Positions 43,189 through 55,063 of a stretch of DNA of 64,000 nt are shown in pieces (within the stretch, counting starts at the first letter, position 1; each line of letters starts with the position of its first letter). The notes below the pieces were generated by a model that saw only the letters and a program-made list of their open reading frames with translations, did not search any database and was not told the DNA's origin. A program made the translations under genes and the position numbers. Location: positions 1-64,000 of the forward strand of contig NZ_AUEZ01000033.1 in the NCBI RefSeq assembly GCF_000426245.1, in the 5' to 3' direction. Source of the stretch: Bradyrhizobium sp. Ai1a-2. GTDB taxonomy: Bacteria; Pseudomonadota; Alphaproteobacteria; Rhizobiales; Xanthobacteraceae.

Positions 43189-43485
43189 CTACGGCGCGTC
43201 GTGGCCTTCTATGATAATGAGATCGGCGATCGAATTTGGCTGCCGAACCTTGATGTTGGCTTGGTATTCCGGCGAACGATAGCAAGCCAGTGCTGTTTCG
43301 TAGTCGGGAAACTCGATCACGACGTTGCGGGAACGGCTCTGGCCTTCGACTGCGGTGAACTTGCCGCCGCGCACGACAAACTTGCCACCGAATTTCTGGA
43401 AGATGGCCGGGTTGGCCGCCATGTAGGGCTTGTAGGCTTCCTCGTTGTGAACGTCGACGCGTGCGATCCAGTATCCCTTGGCCAT
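43189..43485 (-). CDS. DUF1330 protein
   Basis: This 98-residue protein is a DUF1330 member of the dimeric alpha-beta barrel fold: KGYWIARVDVHNEEAYKPYM at the start, KFVVRGGKFTAVEG in the middle and VVIEFPDYETALACYRSPEYQ near the end. Function is unknown; related folds are monooxygenases or ligand binders. AAGGAGAAG precedes the ATG. It follows pyrF by 21 bases on the same strand and is likely co-transcribed. Confidence 0.85.
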   Translation of the reverse strand: MAKGYWIARVDVHNEEAYKPYMAANPAIFQKFGGKFVVRGGKFTAVEGQSRSRNVVIEFPDYETALACYRSPEYQANIKVRQPNSIADLIIIEGHDAP

Positions 43486-43506
43486 CCGTTCTTCTCCTTT
43501 GTTAAT

Positions 43507-44217
43507 TTATCCTAGCGCCTGCGCGATCTCAGCCTGGATGGCCTCGGCGGCGGCTTTGGGGTCGGCGCCTTCCAGGATCGGTCGGCCCACCACCAGATAG
43601 TCGGCGCCGGCGGCGATTGCACGTGACGGCGTCATGATGCGCTTCTGGTCGCCGCTTGCGGAACCGGCCGGGCGGATGCCGGGTGTCACCAGCCTCATCT
43701 GGTGCCCGACGATCTTGCGTAATGAGGCCGCCTCCTCCGGCGAGCTCACGAGTCCGTCGACGCCGAGCACCTGCGCCTGCTGCGCGCGCGCTTCAACGAG
43801 ATCGGCAACGCTGAAGCGATAGCCTGCGGCGTGGAGATCGTTGTCGTCATAGGAGGTCAGCACCGTGACCGCGAGGATCTTGAGATTCGATCCTGCGCGC
43901 GCTTCGACGGCGGCCTTCATGGTCTGCGGATAGGCGTGCACGGTGAGGAAGGTCGCGCCAAGCGTCGCGATGCTCTCGACGCCGCGCGCGACCGTATTGC
44001 CGATGTCGTGCAGCTTGAGATCGATGAAGACTTTCTTGCCGGCAGTTGCGAGCGCGCGCGCCAGCGGCAGGCCGCCGGCATAAGCGAGCTGATAGCCGAT
44101 CTTGTAGAAGTTCACGCTGTCGCCGAGTTTGTCGATCACCGCTTCCGCCGCGGTGATGCCGGGCAAATCGAGCGCTACGATCAAGCGGTCCTTCGGCGCG
44201 ATATCGGCTGGCTGCAT
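43507..44217 (-). CDS. pyrF: Orotidine 5'-phosphate decarboxylase
   Basis: PyrF makes UMP from OMP, the last step of de novo pyrimidine synthesis. The 236-residue product has LIVALDLPG at the start, the catalytic array [13 protein letters not shown] (Asp-x-Lys-x-x-Asp) near residue 67, [23 protein letters not shown] and YLVVGRPI binding the phosphate. It lies in a minus-strand set with the FMN reductase (six bases upstream) and DUF1330 downstream; GAGGTGAC before the ATG overlaps the end of the FMN reductase gene. Confidence 0.97.
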   Translation of the reverse strand: MQPADIAPKDRLIVALDLPGITAAEAVIDKLGDSVNFYKIGYQLAYAGGLPLARALATAGKKVFIDLKLHDIGNTVARGVESIATLGATFLTVHAYPQTMKAAVEARAGSNLKILAVTVLTSYDDNDLHAAGYRFSVADLVEARAQQAQVLGVDGLVSSPEEAASLRKIVGHQMRLVTPGIRPAGSASGDQKRIMTPSRAIAAGADYLVVGRPILEGADPKAAAEAIQAEIAQALG

Positions 44218-44223
44218 GTCACC

Positions 44224-44802
44224 TCACATCATGCGTTGAGAAAGGTCGATCAATTGCCGCACCATGGCCTGCATCGCCTCGACATCGGCGGGATGCCGTA
44301 AGCGATCCATATCGTCATAGGCATGTTCGGCAAATGACAGCGCGAGCTGGTTCGGGATCACAGTGGCGTGGCAAGCGGACAGGATGAGGCGCAGTGCCGC
44401 CAATGCACGGCTGCCGCCGAGCCGGCCGCCTGAGGCGGCGGCGGTGGCGAAGACACGATCGCGAAACACCTGGCCGCGAACCTCATGCGGATCCTGCACG
44501 CGGCTCACCCAGTCGATAGTGTTCTTGACCAGCGGCGGCACCGAGGAATTATATTCCGGCGTCACGATCAGGACGCCATGATGCGCGCCGATCATGCGCT
44601 TGAGATTGACCGCGTTCTTCGGCACGCCGGATTTCGCCTGCAGGTCGCCGTCATAGATCGGCAGCGGAAAATCGGCGAGCGAGATGCGGCTGACCTCGGC
44701 GCCCGCCTGCGCGAGTTCATGCGCCGCAACGGCCGCGAGCTTCGCGTTGAGCGAGCCTGATCGCAGCGACCCCGGGATCACAAGTATTTTCAGCGCAGAC
44801 AT
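44224..44802 (-). CDS. NADPH-dependent FMN reductase
   Basis: The 192-residue product is a flavodoxin-like reductase with the FMN phosphate loop VIPGSLRSGSLNAKLA at the start, TPEYNSSVPPLVKNTIDWVSR in the middle (the family motif) and an AAASGGRLGGSRAL segment near 120. It should reduce FMN, quinones, azo compounds or metals with NADPH; the physiological substrate is unknown. The ATG at 44802 gives the family's usual N-terminus; 25 extra codons are open upstream. It is probably the first gene of the group with pyrF and DUF1330. Confidence 0.9.
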   Translation of the reverse strand: MSALKILVIPGSLRSGSLNAKLAAVAAHELAQAGAEVSRISLADFPLPIYDGDLQAKSGVPKNAVNLKRMIGAHHGVLIVTPEYNSSVPPLVKNTIDWVSRVQDPHEVRGQVFRDRVFATAAASGGRLGGSRALAALRLILSACHATVIPNQLALSFAEHAYDDMDRLRHPADVEAMQAMVRQLIDLSQRMM

Positions 44803-44846
44803 TATTTTTGAATCGTGTCCGGCAGACCCGCCGCGCGATGCGCAGC

Positions 44847-44934
44847 GAGCATTTTCGCAGAAAATGCTCTTAGCCAATAAATTGCGCGTATTCTACGCGC
44901 AAAACCGGCGTCCACTTTTGCGGAATACGCGCCT
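44847..44934. repeat. Dispersed repeat variant at the PmtA-like 3' end
   Basis: It contains the hairpin GAGCATTTTC-GCA-GAAAATGCTC (44848-44870) and a second inverted pair, GCGCGTATTC with GAATACGCGC. The CTA at 44933-44935 is the complement of the TAG stop of the methyltransferase gene. Confidence 0.75.
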
Positions 44935-45535
44935 ACCGCCCTTTGCGATACACCCAGACCCGCGCGGGCGGAAGGTTCATCCAGATCCGCTCGGAAGCTT
45001 CCGTGGACACGCCCGGCAGCGATTTCGGGATCGGCGGGACGACCGAATAGGTGAATTGGACGAAGGGAGCACCCGGCGCCAGCGCCGCGAAAGCATCGCG
45101 GATCAGCCTTAGGCGGGTGATCATCGGTTTGGTGACCAGCGGCAGGCCGGAAACCATCGCTGCGGCCGGCGTGGGAAGTACGTCCCAGAGCGAGTCCCGA
45201 AGCTTGTAAGCGTCGCCCTGCACGACCTTGGCCTGCGGATAGCGCTCGCGCAGCAGCGCGCAGAAACCGGGATTGTATTCGACCAGTACGAGACGCTTCT
45301 GATCCACGCCATGTTCGATCAGCGCGTTGGTGATCGCACCGGTCCCGGGACCAAGTTCGACGACAGGACCTTCCGATCTGACATCGACATATTGCGCCAT
45401 CGTGCGCGCCAGCAACCGGCTCGACGGCATCACCGCGCCAACATGCAGCGGTTTTTCGATCCATGACCGGAGGAAGCGGACCTCGTCGTCCAGACGGGGC
45501 TTCTTCAACGGACGCACGGACGATTGCAGGGGCAT
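44933..45535 (-). CDS. PmtA-like phospholipid N-methyltransferase
   Basis: The 200-residue product is a SAM-dependent methyltransferase with the opening EVRFLRSWIEKPLHVGAVMP, which typifies PmtA, then the SAM-binding VVELGPGTGAITNALI near residue 60, VEYNPGFCALL, and VSGLPLVTKP in place of the usual catalytic loop. PmtA methylates phosphatidylethanolamine on the way to phosphatidylcholine at the membrane, a lipid that Bradyrhizobium makes and needs for symbiosis. A KsgA-like rRNA methyltransferase is the alternative, but the N-terminus favours PmtA. The TAG stop lies at the edge of a dispersed repeat. Confidence 0.75.
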   Translation of the reverse strand: MPLQSSVRPLKKPRLDDEVRFLRSWIEKPLHVGAVMPSSRLLARTMAQYVDVRSEGPVVELGPGTGAITNALIEHGVDQKRLVLVEYNPGFCALLRERYPQAKVVQGDAYKLRDSLWDVLPTPAAAMVSGLPLVTKPMITRLRLIRDAFAALAPGAPFVQFTYSVVPPIPKSLPGVSTEASERIWMNLPPARVWVYRKGR

Positions 45536-45731
45536 GTCGCTACCAGGCGGGACCGCACGAGCGGCTGTCAGAAAACAGTCACAAAGAGGTATAGGGCGAA
45601 ACCGTTATGGTCAAGCAGATCGGCCGCACATCTGTTCCACCGGACCGCAACGCAGTTCGGTGATAAGGCCATGCATCGATTTGGATTTCAGCGCCATCGC
45701 GCGCCACTGCCGAGACTGCTTCTGCCACGCT

Positions 45732-45830
45732 CATGATCCGATGAGACGAGATCGGATCATGATCTCATCTCTTTGTTTGAGCATGATCTTTTCGGAAAAC
45801 CGGTCGCCACTTTTCCGGGATCATGCTCTA
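45732..45830. repeat. Dispersed repeat, TAGAGCATGATC type, at the dnaJ 3' end
   Basis: On the minus strand it begins TAGAGCATGATCCCGG, where TAG (45830-45828) is the dnaJ stop codon, and runs to GAGCATGATCTTTTCGG's partner near 45778. A further inverted segment (ATGATCCGAT...ATCGGATCAT, 45732-45762) adjoins it. A near-copy of the whole arrangement is at 51134-51235 after hrcA. The rest of the 292-base gap 45536-45827 shows no gene. Confidence 0.85.
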
Positions 45831-46958
45831 GGTGCCGGTCCGGGTACCGAAGAAGTCCTTGACCTTGGAGAAGAAACCCACCGCCTCCGGTTGCGTCGCA
45901 CCGGAGGAGAGCTTTTCGAACTCCGTCAGCAATTCCTGCTGCTTCTTGGTCAGATTCTGGGGCGTTTCGACCACGACCTGGACATACATGTCGCCGGTCT
46001 GGCGCGACCGCAGCACCGGCATGCCCTTTGATGCGATGCGGAATCGGCGACCGGATTGCGTTCCGGCCGGCACTTTCACCTTGGTCTTGCCCTTGTCGAT
46101 GGTTGGCACCTCGAACTCGCCACCCAAGGCAGCAGTGACCATCGAGATCGGCACGCGGCAGTGCAGGTCGGCGCTGTCGCGCTGGAAGAATACGTGTTGG
46201 GTCAGCGACAGGAAGATATAGAGGTCGCCCGGCGGGCCGCCGCGGACGCCGGCTTCGCCCTCGCCCGCAAGCCGAATGCGGGTGCCGTCCTCCACGCCCT
46301 GGGGAATATTGACCGACAGCGTCCGGTCGCGCGTCACCCGGCCGGTGCCGGAGCAAGACGGACAGGCGTCCTCGATCATCTGGCCGCGGCCCTGGCAGCC
46401 GGGGCAGGTGCGCTCCAACGTGAAGAAGCCCTGGGCCTGACGGATGCGGCCGGCGCCGCCGCACATCGAGCAGGTCTTCGGCTTGGTGCCGGCCTTGGCG
46501 CCGGTGCCGGAGCAGGATTCGCAGGTGACGGAGACGGGAATTTCGATCTGCGCGGTCTTGCCGAGATACGCCTCTTCAAGCGTGATCTCCATGTTGTAGC
46601 GAAGATCGGCGCCGCGCTCACGGCCACTGCCACGACGCTGCCCGGCCATGCCGAACAGGTCTTCGAAAATATCGGAGAAGGAAGATGCAAAGCCGGCGCC
46701 AAAGCCCGGACCGCCACCGCCCATGCCCTGCTCGAACGCTGCATGGCCATAACGATCGTAGGCGGCGCGCTTGTCGTTGTCCTTCAGGACCTCGTAGGCT
46801 TCGTTGATTTCCTTGAACCTGACCTCGCTCGTGGCGTCGCCGGGATTGCGGTCCGGGTGCCATTTCATTGCGAGCTTGCGGAAAGCCGATTTCAGCTTGG
46901 TTTCGTCCGCATTCCGCTCGACCTCGAGGGTCTCGTAGTAGCAGCGCTTGGTAGACAT
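45828..46958 (-). CDS. dnaJ: Chaperone DnaJ
   Basis: DnaJ delivers clients to DnaK and stimulates its ATPase. The 376-residue product has the J-domain (about 1-70, with [10 protein letters not shown] containing His-Pro-Asp), a Gly/Phe-rich linker (about 75-115), and four CxxCxGxG zinc motifs ([32 protein letters not shown], about 145-215). The C-terminal peptide-binding domains follow. The TAG stop is supplied by the first bases of a dispersed repeat. It follows dnaK on the minus strand, but a strong terminator lies between them. Confidence 0.97.
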   Translation of the reverse strand: MSTKRCYYETLEVERNADETKLKSAFRKLAMKWHPDRNPGDATSEVRFKEINEAYEVLKDNDKRAAYDRYGHAAFEQGMGGGGPGFGAGFASSFSDIFEDLFGMAGQRRGSGRERGADLRYNMEITLEEAYLGKTAQIEIPVSVTCESCSGTGAKAGTKPKTCSMCGGAGRIRQAQGFFTLERTCPGCQGRGQMIEDACPSCSGTGRVTRDRTLSVNIPQGVEDGTRIRLAGEGEAGVRGGPPGDLYIFLSLTQHVFFQRDSADLHCRVPISMVTAALGGEFEVPTIDKGKTKVKVPAGTQSGRRFRIASKGMPVLRSRQTGDMYVQVVVETPQNLTKKQQELLTEFEKLSSGATQPEAVGFFSKVKDFFGTRTGT

Positions 46959-47027
46959 CAGTCAAACCCGCCCGAATTCATCCTCTTGCCGAACCATGCG
47001 TGGGGCAAGATGCAGTGTTCGGCTTAA

Positions 47028-47083
47028 AGAAAAATGACCCCCATCCATGGCGACGCTTCGCGCGCTCTTGGCATGGGGGTCAT
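47028..47083 (-). terminator. Rho-independent terminator after dnaK
   Basis: On the minus strand, ATGACCCCCAT (47083-47073) and ATGGGGGTCAT (47044-47034) form a perfect 11-pair stem with a 28-base loop that can pair further (CATGG/CCATG), followed by TTTTTCTTT. It lies 18 bases beyond the dnaK stop and should uncouple dnaK from dnaJ in part. Confidence 0.85.
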
Positions 47084-47100
47084 CATCCTACGCCCGCGTC

Positions 47101-48999
<1,899 letters not shown>

Positions 49000-49418
49000 G
49001 GTTCTGATTTCCTTCTTTCTAAGGCAGGTTGGCTGGGCCCTGGCGGCGCACCGAACCGAACCCCCACACGTTCAAATGCTCGCGATATTGCGACGATGAG
49101 CCTCATATAGGAGGGGGGGTAAGGCCTGCAAGGACTGGACGCAACCTTGAGGCCTGAAAAGACTGGCGTTTGAAAGATTGTGTCAGTCCGGGCCGGGACC
49201 GGCTTGGTCCCAGCTTGGTCTTTGGGTCCACATTAACGGAAGCGCAAGAAAGCTGCGACATTGCACCCTGAGCCGCCAGGCGGCATGAAGCCGCCCGCCC
49301 CTGTCGCCGGGCCATCAAAACCGCTAAAAGCGGGCCGACGGAACGGGCCCGACAGCTTGCGGCCCCGCGGGGGCCGCCCAATGAACGGCTTCAATGCCAA
49401 ACCCGGTAGATCCTTGAC
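49000..49418. other. 419-base divergent region between dnaK and the exported-protein gene
   Basis: No gene was seen. The part near dnaK holds its promoter (49105-49132) and a leader of about 100 bases. The rest (49140-49400) is G/C-rich with short inverted words (GGGCCGC/GCGGCCC around 49350) but no clear element. No CIRCE-type TTAGCACTC-N9-GAGTGCTAA was found, consistent with sigma-32 control of dnaK. Confidence 0.5.
49105..49132 (-). promoter_or_regulatory. Putative heat-shock (RpoH-type) promoter of dnaK
   Basis: On the minus strand CTTGCA (49132-49127) and CTATAT (49110-49105) are separated by 16 bases. The pair CTTG...CCTATAT resembles the alphaproteobacterial RpoH consensus (recalled). 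It lies about 105 bases before the dnaK start. Confidence 0.6.
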
Positions 49419-50354
49419 ATGAATCCCATTCGCCTCCTCGCCGCGGTCTTCCTGTTCTTTGCCGCCGCATCTCCCGCCTTTGCCGCGGACGTGGTCTTTC
49501 CGCCGGGCGCGAGGGTCGGGATGAAGCCGCTGGTGGGGCTTAGTCGCGCAAAATCCTTCACCGGCTTCGAGACCGAGGACCAGAGCGTCAAGGTGCTGGT
49601 GACCGACCTGCCGGCGGAGGCCTATGGCGAGGTCGCCAATGCCTTCAAGGCGAACCCGGGCGGCGCCGGCGGGATCAAGCCGGAGAGCATCGAAACCTCG
49701 GCCGGCCTTGCCTATTACACGGTCGAGAATGCCAAGGATGGCGCCGGCAGCGTGCGGCGCTACTCAATGATCCTGCCCGGCCCGACCTTCTCCGGCTACA
49801 TCGCCATGCAGGTCCCGGAGAATGCCGCCAGGATCTATACCGACGACGCCGTCCGCCAGATGTTTTCGACCGCCGCGATCCGGGATCAGGTTCCGGTCGA
49901 CGAGCAGCTCGGGTTGATGCCGTTCAAGATAACCGAGCTGGCGAACTTCAAGAATGTCCGCACGCTGGCGCCCGGCGCCGCGCTGATCGTCGCCGATGGC
50001 GACGAGAAGAGCGGGTTCGAGGCGGCGCCCTTCATGATCATCGGCATCATCGGCTCGACTGCCGCCTCTCCCGATGACCGCGGCCGTTTTGCCCAGCAGA
50101 TCGCGACCACGATCCCTGGCGTGCGCGACGGACGGATCACGATGTCGGAGCCGATCCGCATCGATGGCCAGCCTGGCTACGAGACACGGATCGATGCGGT
50201 CAGCGGCAAGGACAGCACGCCGGTTACCATCGTGCAGTGGCTGCGGTTCGGTGCGCAGACCTCGCTGCGCATCATCGGCTCCTCGCCGCGCGATCAATGG
50301 TCGAGCGCGTTCCCGCGCTTCCGTACCGTGCGCGACGGGATTCAGCCACGCTAA
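49419..50354 (+). CDS. Exported protein of unknown function
   Basis: The 311-residue product starts with a clear signal peptide (LLAAVFLFFAAASPAFA, cleavage near residue 22), so it is periplasmic or secreted. The mature part is mixed alpha/beta with repeats of the theme AYGEVANAFK, GYIAMQVPENAA and MSEPIRIDGQPGYETR, and ends SSAFPRFRTVRDGIQPR. I do not recognise a domain; it may be a lipid- or metal-binding protein of a rhizobial family. It lies between dnaK and grpE but on the opposite strand, so a chaperone link is not implied. Confidence 0.75.
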   Translation: MNPIRLLAAVFLFFAAASPAFAADVVFPPGARVGMKPLVGLSRAKSFTGFETEDQSVKVLVTDLPAEAYGEVANAFKANPGGAGGIKPESIETSAGLAYYTVENAKDGAGSVRRYSMILPGPTFSGYIAMQVPENAARIYTDDAVRQMFSTAAIRDQVPVDEQLGLMPFKITELANFKNVRTLAPGAALIVADGDEKSGFEAAPFMIIGIIGSTAASPDDRGRFAQQIATTIPGVRDGRITMSEPIRIDGQPGYETRIDAVSGKDSTPVTIVQWLRFGAQTSLRIIGSSPRDQWSSAFPRFRTVRDGIQPR

Positions 50355-50421
50355 ACACCGGCCTTCGTCGAGGCCGGCACTAACCGCGTTCCGTCAGCCG
50401 ACGCGTTGAGCAGATTCAGTT

Positions 50422-51024
50422 TTACTGTGCGGCGGAGGCCGGCGCGGTCTTTGCGCCGCCCTTGGAGACACCGACGAGCGCCGGACGCAGCACGCGATCG
50501 CCAATCGTGTAGCCGGCCTGCACCACGTGCACCACCGTGCCCGAGGGCACGGACGGATCGGGAACCTCGTACATCGCCTGCTGGAAGTTCGGATCGAACT
50601 TCTCGCCGGTGGGATCGAACTTCTTGACGCCGTTCTTCTCCAGCGTGGCGTGCAGCGAACGCTCGGTCAGTTCGACGCCCTCGATCAGGGCCTTCAGGCC
50701 GGGATCCGCGGCCGCCTTGGCCTCCGCCGGGACGGCATCGAGTGCACGCTGCAGATTGTCGGCGATGTCGAGGATGTCGCGGGCAAAGCCGGTGATGCCA
50801 TAGGCGCGCGCATCCGCGATCTCGCGGCTGGTGCGCTTGCGCAGGTTTTCCATCTCGGCCAGCGTGCGCAGCGTCCGATCGCGCGCTTCGCCAAGCTCCT
50901 TCGCCAAGGCCTCCACCGATCCCTGCTCGGGATCGTCGGGCATGACGTAGGGCTTCGAGACCACGGGCTCGCCGCTCTGCGCCGGGTTCTCGGCGTTGTC
51001 GTTCGGCCGGTTCGGATCGGTCAT
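50422..51024 (-). CDS. grpE: Nucleotide exchange factor GrpE
   Basis: GrpE releases ADP from DnaK. The 200-residue product has a disordered N-terminus (about 1-35), a long coiled-coil (about 40-105, with [20 protein letters not shown]), and the compact beta domain ([33 protein letters not shown]). An Ala/Lys-rich tail follows. The ATG at 51024 is the family start; 12 codons more are open upstream. It lies after hrcA on the same strand, separated by a dispersed repeat. Confidence 0.96.
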   Translation of the reverse strand: MTDPNRPNDNAENPAQSGEPVVSKPYVMPDDPEQGSVEALAKELGEARDRTLRTLAEMENLRKRTSREIADARAYGITGFARDILDIADNLQRALDAVPAEAKAAADPGLKALIEGVELTERSLHATLEKNGVKKFDPTGEKFDPNFQQAMYEVPDPSVPSGTVVHVVQAGYTIGDRVLRPALVGVSKGGAKTAPASAAQ

Positions 51025-51133
51025 GGCTTGCCTTTTCGAGAAATCGCGTCTGGTCAACATTTAAGGGATTGGCTGGCCCGGATATCGTGCTTTGGGCAAG
51101 GAAAATCAAGCGCAACCCGCCCGGTTTCGGGCC

Positions 51134-51235
51134 GAGATCATGATCCGATGAGACGGAATCGGATCATGATCTCATCTCGTTGTTCGAGCATGACCTTTTC
51201 GGAAAACAGGTTTCCACTTGTCCGGTCCGTGCTCT
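51134..51235. repeat. Dispersed repeat, TAGAGCA type, at the hrcA 3' end
   Basis: On the minus strand it begins TTAGAGCACGGACCGG, where TAG is the hrcA stop. It includes the ATGATCCGAT...ATCGGATCAT inverted segment (51140-51170) also seen beside dnaJ. It fills most of the hrcA-grpE gap. Confidence 0.85.
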
Positions 51236-52322
51236 AACCGCCCAGGATCCTGCTGACGAGGCGCGCGGCATAGTCCACGGTCGGGATCACCCGCGCATAA
51301 TTCAGCCGGGTCGGCCCGATCACGCCGAGCACGCCCACGAGACGGCCCGCGCCGTCGCTATAGGGCGCAACGATGGTCGAGGAGCCCGACAGCGAGAACA
51401 ATTTATTCTCCGACCCGATGAAGATCCGCACGCCATCGGCGCTTTCCGCGCGACCCAGAAGGTCGATCACGCCGCGCTTGGTCTCGAGATCGTCGAACAG
51501 CGACTTGATGCGCTCGAGATCCTCGAGCGCATGCAAATCCTCCAGGAGATTGGCGTGCCCGCGCACGATGAGCTGCCGGTCCTCATTGTCGCCGCCCGAC
51601 CAGCTCGCAAGCCCTGCCGAGATCACCTTTTGCGTCAATTGATCGAGCTCGACACGCCTTTGTGCCAGCGCGGTCTCGAGCTCGAGCCGCGCTTCGGCGA
51701 GCGTACGCCCGAGGATGCGCGCATTGAGGAAGTTGGTGGCCTCGATCAGCGCCGAGGATGGAACACCCGGCGGCAAGCTCAGCACCCGGTTTTCGACCTG
51801 CCCGTCCTCGCCGACCAGCACCACCAGCGCACGTTCCGGCTCCAGCCGCACGAACTCGATATGCTTGAGTCGCGCGTTGGATTTCGGCGTCAGCACCACG
51901 GCGGCGGCGCGGGTGAGGCCGGATAGCCGGATCAGGGCCTCGTCGAGCGCTGCCTCGACCGACTGCGCGCGGCCGACGGAAGCCAATTGGCTTTGGATCG
52001 ATTGCCGTTCCGCCTCGGTGAGGTGGCCGACCTGCATCAGCGCATCGACGAAGAAGCGCAGGCCCAATTCGGTCGGCAGCCGTCCGGCGGAGGTGTGCGG
52101 CGCGTAGATCAGGCCGAGCTGTTCGAGATCGGACATCACATTGCGCACGGAAGCCGGCGACAGCGGCAACGCGATCAGGCGCGAGATGTTGCGCGAGCCG
52201 ACCGGCTCGCCGGTCGCCAGATAACTTTCGACGATCTGACGAAAAATATCGCGAGAACGCTCGTTGAGCTGGGCAAGCCCGGCGTGCGGCGTGATCAAAC
52301 CGACGGGTTCGTGTTGAGCCAC
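51234..52322 (-). CDS. hrcA: Heat-inducible transcription repressor HrcA
   Basis: HrcA binds CIRCE operators of chaperone genes and is kept active by GroE. The 362-residue product has an N-terminal winged helix (about 20-100, [52 protein letters not shown]), a GAF-like regulatory domain, and the C-terminal [25 protein letters not shown] signature. No CIRCE copy is visible in this window, so its targets (for example groESL) lie elsewhere. The TAG stop is in the first bases of a dispersed repeat. It is divergent from rph. Confidence 0.97.
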   Translation of the reverse strand: MAQHEPVGLITPHAGLAQLNERSRDIFRQIVESYLATGEPVGSRNISRLIALPLSPASVRNVMSDLEQLGLIYAPHTSAGRLPTELGLRFFVDALMQVGHLTEAERQSIQSQLASVGRAQSVEAALDEALIRLSGLTRAAAVVLTPKSNARLKHIEFVRLEPERALVVLVGEDGQVENRVLSLPPGVPSSALIEATNFLNARILGRTLAEARLELETALAQRRVELDQLTQKVISAGLASWSGGDNEDRQLIVRGHANLLEDLHALEDLERIKSLFDDLETKRGVIDLLGRAESADGVRIFIGSENKLFSLSGSSTIVAPYSDGAGRLVGVLGVIGPTRLNYARVIPTVDYAARLVSRILGG

Positions 52323-52481
52323 CAGTAAATTCCCTCACAACTGCCTCTAATTTGACCATCCACACGCCCGGTGACAAGCGTGCATTACCGCCCCTGAGCC
52401 GGCCAAAAAGCTTGCCGCTACGCCTGCCCGCTCCTACAAGCACCGCCAGCCATATTCGCTCGAATTCCCGGAGGATTCCCC

Positions 52482-53195
52482 ATGCGGCCAAGCCGCCGTG
52501 CACCCGACGAACTGCGCCCCGTCTCACTGGAACGCGGCGTGGTCAAATATGCCGAGGGTTCCTGCATGGTGAAATTCGGCGACACCCATGTGCTGGTCAC
52601 TGCGACCCTGGAGGACCGCCTGCCGCCGTGGCTGAAGGGCCAGGGCCGCGGCTGGGTCACCGCCGAATACGGGATGCTGCCCCGCGCCACGCTGGAACGA
52701 ACCCGGCGCGAGGCCTCCGCCGGCAAGCAGGGCGGGCGCACCATCGAGATTCAGCGCCTGATCGGCCGTTCGCTCCGCGCCACCGTCGACCTGGAAGCGC
52801 TGGGCGAGCGCCAGATCACGGTCGATTGCGACGTGCTGCAGGCCGATGGCGGCACGCGCACCGCCTCGATCACCGGCGCCTGGGTCGCGCTTGCCGACTG
52901 CATCAACTGGATGAAGACGCGCAACATGCTGAAAACCAACGTGTTGCGCGACCACGTCGCGGCCGTCTCCTGCGGCATCTATAACGGCACCCCGGTACTT
53001 GATCTCGACTACGCCGAGGACTCGGAAGCCGAGACCGACGCCAATTTCGTGATGACCGGCGACGGCCGCATCATCGAGGTGCAGGGCACCGCCGAAAAGA
53101 CGCCGTTCTCGCAGGACGAGTTCCTGGCGCTGATGGCGCTGGCGCGCAAGGGCGTCACGAGGCTGGTCGACTTGCAGAAGATGGCGGTGGCGTAG
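52482..53195 (+). CDS. rph: Ribonuclease PH
   Basis: RNase PH trims tRNA 3' ends by phosphorolysis. The 237-residue product starts [19 protein letters not shown] and shows the RNase PH core [54 protein letters not shown] and [13 protein letters not shown]. The ATG has CGGAGGA at good distance. The order hrcA-rph-rdgB-hemW is common in alphaproteobacteria. Confidence 0.97.
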   Translation: MRPSRRAPDELRPVSLERGVVKYAEGSCMVKFGDTHVLVTATLEDRLPPWLKGQGRGWVTAEYGMLPRATLERTRREASAGKQGGRTIEIQRLIGRSLRATVDLEALGERQITVDCDVLQADGGTRTASITGAWVALADCINWMKTRNMLKTNVLRDHVAAVSCGIYNGTPVLDLDYAEDSEAETDANFVMTGDGRIIEVQGTAEKTPFSQDEFLALMALARKGVTRLVDLQKMAVA

Positions 53196-53205
53196 TCAAT
53201 AGGCC

Positions 53206-53835
53206 ATGCACCGCCGAATCACAGGAAAGCTCGTGGTGGCGACCCACAATCCCGGCAAGCTTGCCGAGATGCGCGAATTGCTGGCGCCGCATGGCGTGGA
53301 GGCGATCTCGGCGGGCGATCTCGGTCTTGGCGAGCCCGAGGAGACCGGCGACAGTTTTCGCGCCAATGCCGCGATCAAGGCGATTGCCGCAGCCAAGGCC
53401 GCCGATCTTCCGGCATTCGCCGATGATTCCGGGCTGGTGGTCGACGCGCTGGACGGCGCTCCCGGCATCTATTCGGCGCGCTGGGCCGGCGACAACAAGG
53501 ATTTCACCGCCGCGATGACGCGGATCGAGCGGCTGTTGCAGGAACGCGGCGCAGCCGCGCCCGACCGCCGAAGCGCGCATTTCGTCTCCGCACTGTGTGT
53601 CGCCTGGCCGGACGGGCATATCGAGGAGGTCGAGGCGCGCGCCGATGGAACCTTGGTGTGGCCGCCGCGCGGCACCGCCGGTTTCGGCTATGATCCCATG
53701 TTCCTGCCGGATGGCCATACCCGGACCTTCGGCGAGATGACGAGCGTCGAGAAGCACGGGCTGCCGCCGCTCGGCCTTGGCCTGTCGCACCGCGCCCGCG
53801 CCTTCGTCAAGCTGGCGGAGATATGCCTTGACTGA
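53206..53835 (+). CDS. rdgB: dITP/XTP pyrophosphatase RdgB
   Basis: RdgB hydrolyses dITP, XTP and other non-canonical purine nucleotides. The 209-residue product has [17 protein letters not shown] at the start, [17 protein letters not shown] with the catalytic Asp, [12 protein letters not shown] and LSHRARAF. It starts 10 bases after rph and its 3' end overlaps hemW by eight bases. Confidence 0.97.
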   Translation: MHRRITGKLVVATHNPGKLAEMRELLAPHGVEAISAGDLGLGEPEETGDSFRANAAIKAIAAAKAADLPAFADDSGLVVDALDGAPGIYSARWAGDNKDFTAAMTRIERLLQERGAAAPDRRSAHFVSALCVAWPDGHIEEVEARADGTLVWPPRGTAGFGYDPMFLPDGHTRTFGEMTSVEKHGLPPLGLGLSHRARAFVKLAEICLD

Positions 53836-54985
53836 CCGCGACCAGGCAGCATTCGGCGTCTATGTGCACTGGCCGTTCTGCCTGTCGAAATGCCCATATT
53901 GCGATTTCAACAGCCATGTCAGGCACGCACCGATCGATGAGGCGCGGTTTGCCCGCGCCTTTGCGCGCGAGATCGAGACGACCGCGGCGCGCGTCCCCGG
54001 CCGTGAAGTCTCCTCGATTTTCCTCGGCGGCGGCACGCCGTCGTTGATGCAGCCCCAAACGGTCGGCGCGATCCTGGATGCGATCGGCAAACATTGGCGT
54101 GTCGCTTCCGATGTCGAAGTGACTCTGGAAGCCAACCCGACGAGCGTTGAAGCAACGCGGTTTCGCGGCTATCGCGCCGCCGGCGTCAACCGCGTATCGC
54201 TCGGCGTGCAGGCGCTCGACGATGCTTCGCTGAAAGCACTGGGGCGGTTGCACACTGCGCGTGAAGCGCTCGACGCGGTCGCCATCGCCCGCCAGGCCTT
54301 CGATCGCTATTCATTCGACCTGATCTACGCCCGGCCGGATCAAACTCCCGCGATGTGGGCCGACGAGCTGAAGCATGCGATCGCGGAAGCCGCCGAGCAT
54401 CTCTCGCTCTATCAGCTCACGATCGAGCAAGGCACGCCGTTCTTCGGCCTGCATGCCGCAGGCAAATTGCAGACGCCGGACGAGGCGCTCGCGCGCGCGC
54501 TTTACGACGTGACGCAAGAAGTCTGCGCGCAAGCAGGCCTGCCAGCCTACGAGATTTCCAATCACGCGCGCTCCGGCGCGGAGTGCCGACACAACCTCGT
54601 CTATTGGCGCGGCGACGAATATGCCGGCATCGGCCCAGGCGCACATGGCCGCCTCGACATTGACAGCCGCCGTCACGCCACCGCGACGGAGAAGCGGCCG
54701 GAAGCCTGGGTGATGCGGGTCGAAACCAATGGCAGCGGTGTCGTCACCGACGAGGTGCTCAATAGCGAAGAGCGCGCCGACGAATTCCTGCTGATGGGGC
54801 TCCGTCTCGCCGAAGGCATCGACCCCGAGCGCTATGCGTCACTCTCGGGCCGCGAACTCGATCCGCGCCGCATCGCTCTGCTGCGCGAAGAGGGCGCCAT
54901 CGCCATCGACGCCAACGGACGGCTACGCGTGACCACGTCGGGATTCCCGGTGCTCGATGCCGTGGTGGCGGATCTGGCCGCATAG
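53828..54985 (+). CDS. hemW: Radical SAM heme chaperone HemW
   Basis: HemW is a radical-SAM protein that inserts heme into targets such as the respiratory chain (formerly called HemN-like). The 385-residue product has the cluster motif [10 protein letters not shown] (C-x3-C-x2-C) near residue 20, GGGTPSLM, a [20 protein letters not shown] stretch, [11 protein letters not shown] and [17 protein letters not shown] in the C-terminal half. The start is TTG at 53828, overlapping rdgB by eight bases; upstream codons give no family sequence. HemW lacks the extra residues of true HemN coproporphyrinogen oxidases. Confidence 0.93.
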   Translation: MTDRDQAAFGVYVHWPFCLSKCPYCDFNSHVRHAPIDEARFARAFAREIETTAARVPGREVSSIFLGGGTPSLMQPQTVGAILDAIGKHWRVASDVEVTLEANPTSVEATRFRGYRAAGVNRVSLGVQALDDASLKALGRLHTAREALDAVAIARQAFDRYSFDLIYARPDQTPAMWADELKHAIAEAAEHLSLYQLTIEQGTPFFGLHAAGKLQTPDEALARALYDVTQEVCAQAGLPAYEISNHARSGAECRHNLVYWRGDEYAGIGPGAHGRLDIDSRRHATATEKRPEAWVMRVETNGSGVVTDEVLNSEERADEFLLMGLRLAEGIDPERYASLSGRELDPRRIALLREEGAIAIDANGRLRVTTSGFPVLDAVVADLAA

Positions 54986-55022
54986 CGCAAATCCGGGCCT
55001 CTCGAGCCGCTCGCGGAAAAAT

Positions 55023-55053
55023 CCCGGGTTGCGCTCCGCTTCACCCGGGCTAC
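55023..55053. repeat. Half copy of the GTAGCCCGGGT repeat
   Basis: CCCGGGTTGCGCTCCGCTTC and CACCCGGGCTACG remain, matching the right arm of the family. It lies between two convergent genes (hemW and the LppC-like gene). Confidence 0.7.
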
Positions 55054-55063
55054 GGCTGCTTGA

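Noticed and set aside
52323-52481. A CIRCE operator upstream of hrcA
   Set aside because: No TTAGCACTC-N9-GAGTGCTAA or close variant was found here or before dnaK; HrcA targets probably lie elsewhere.
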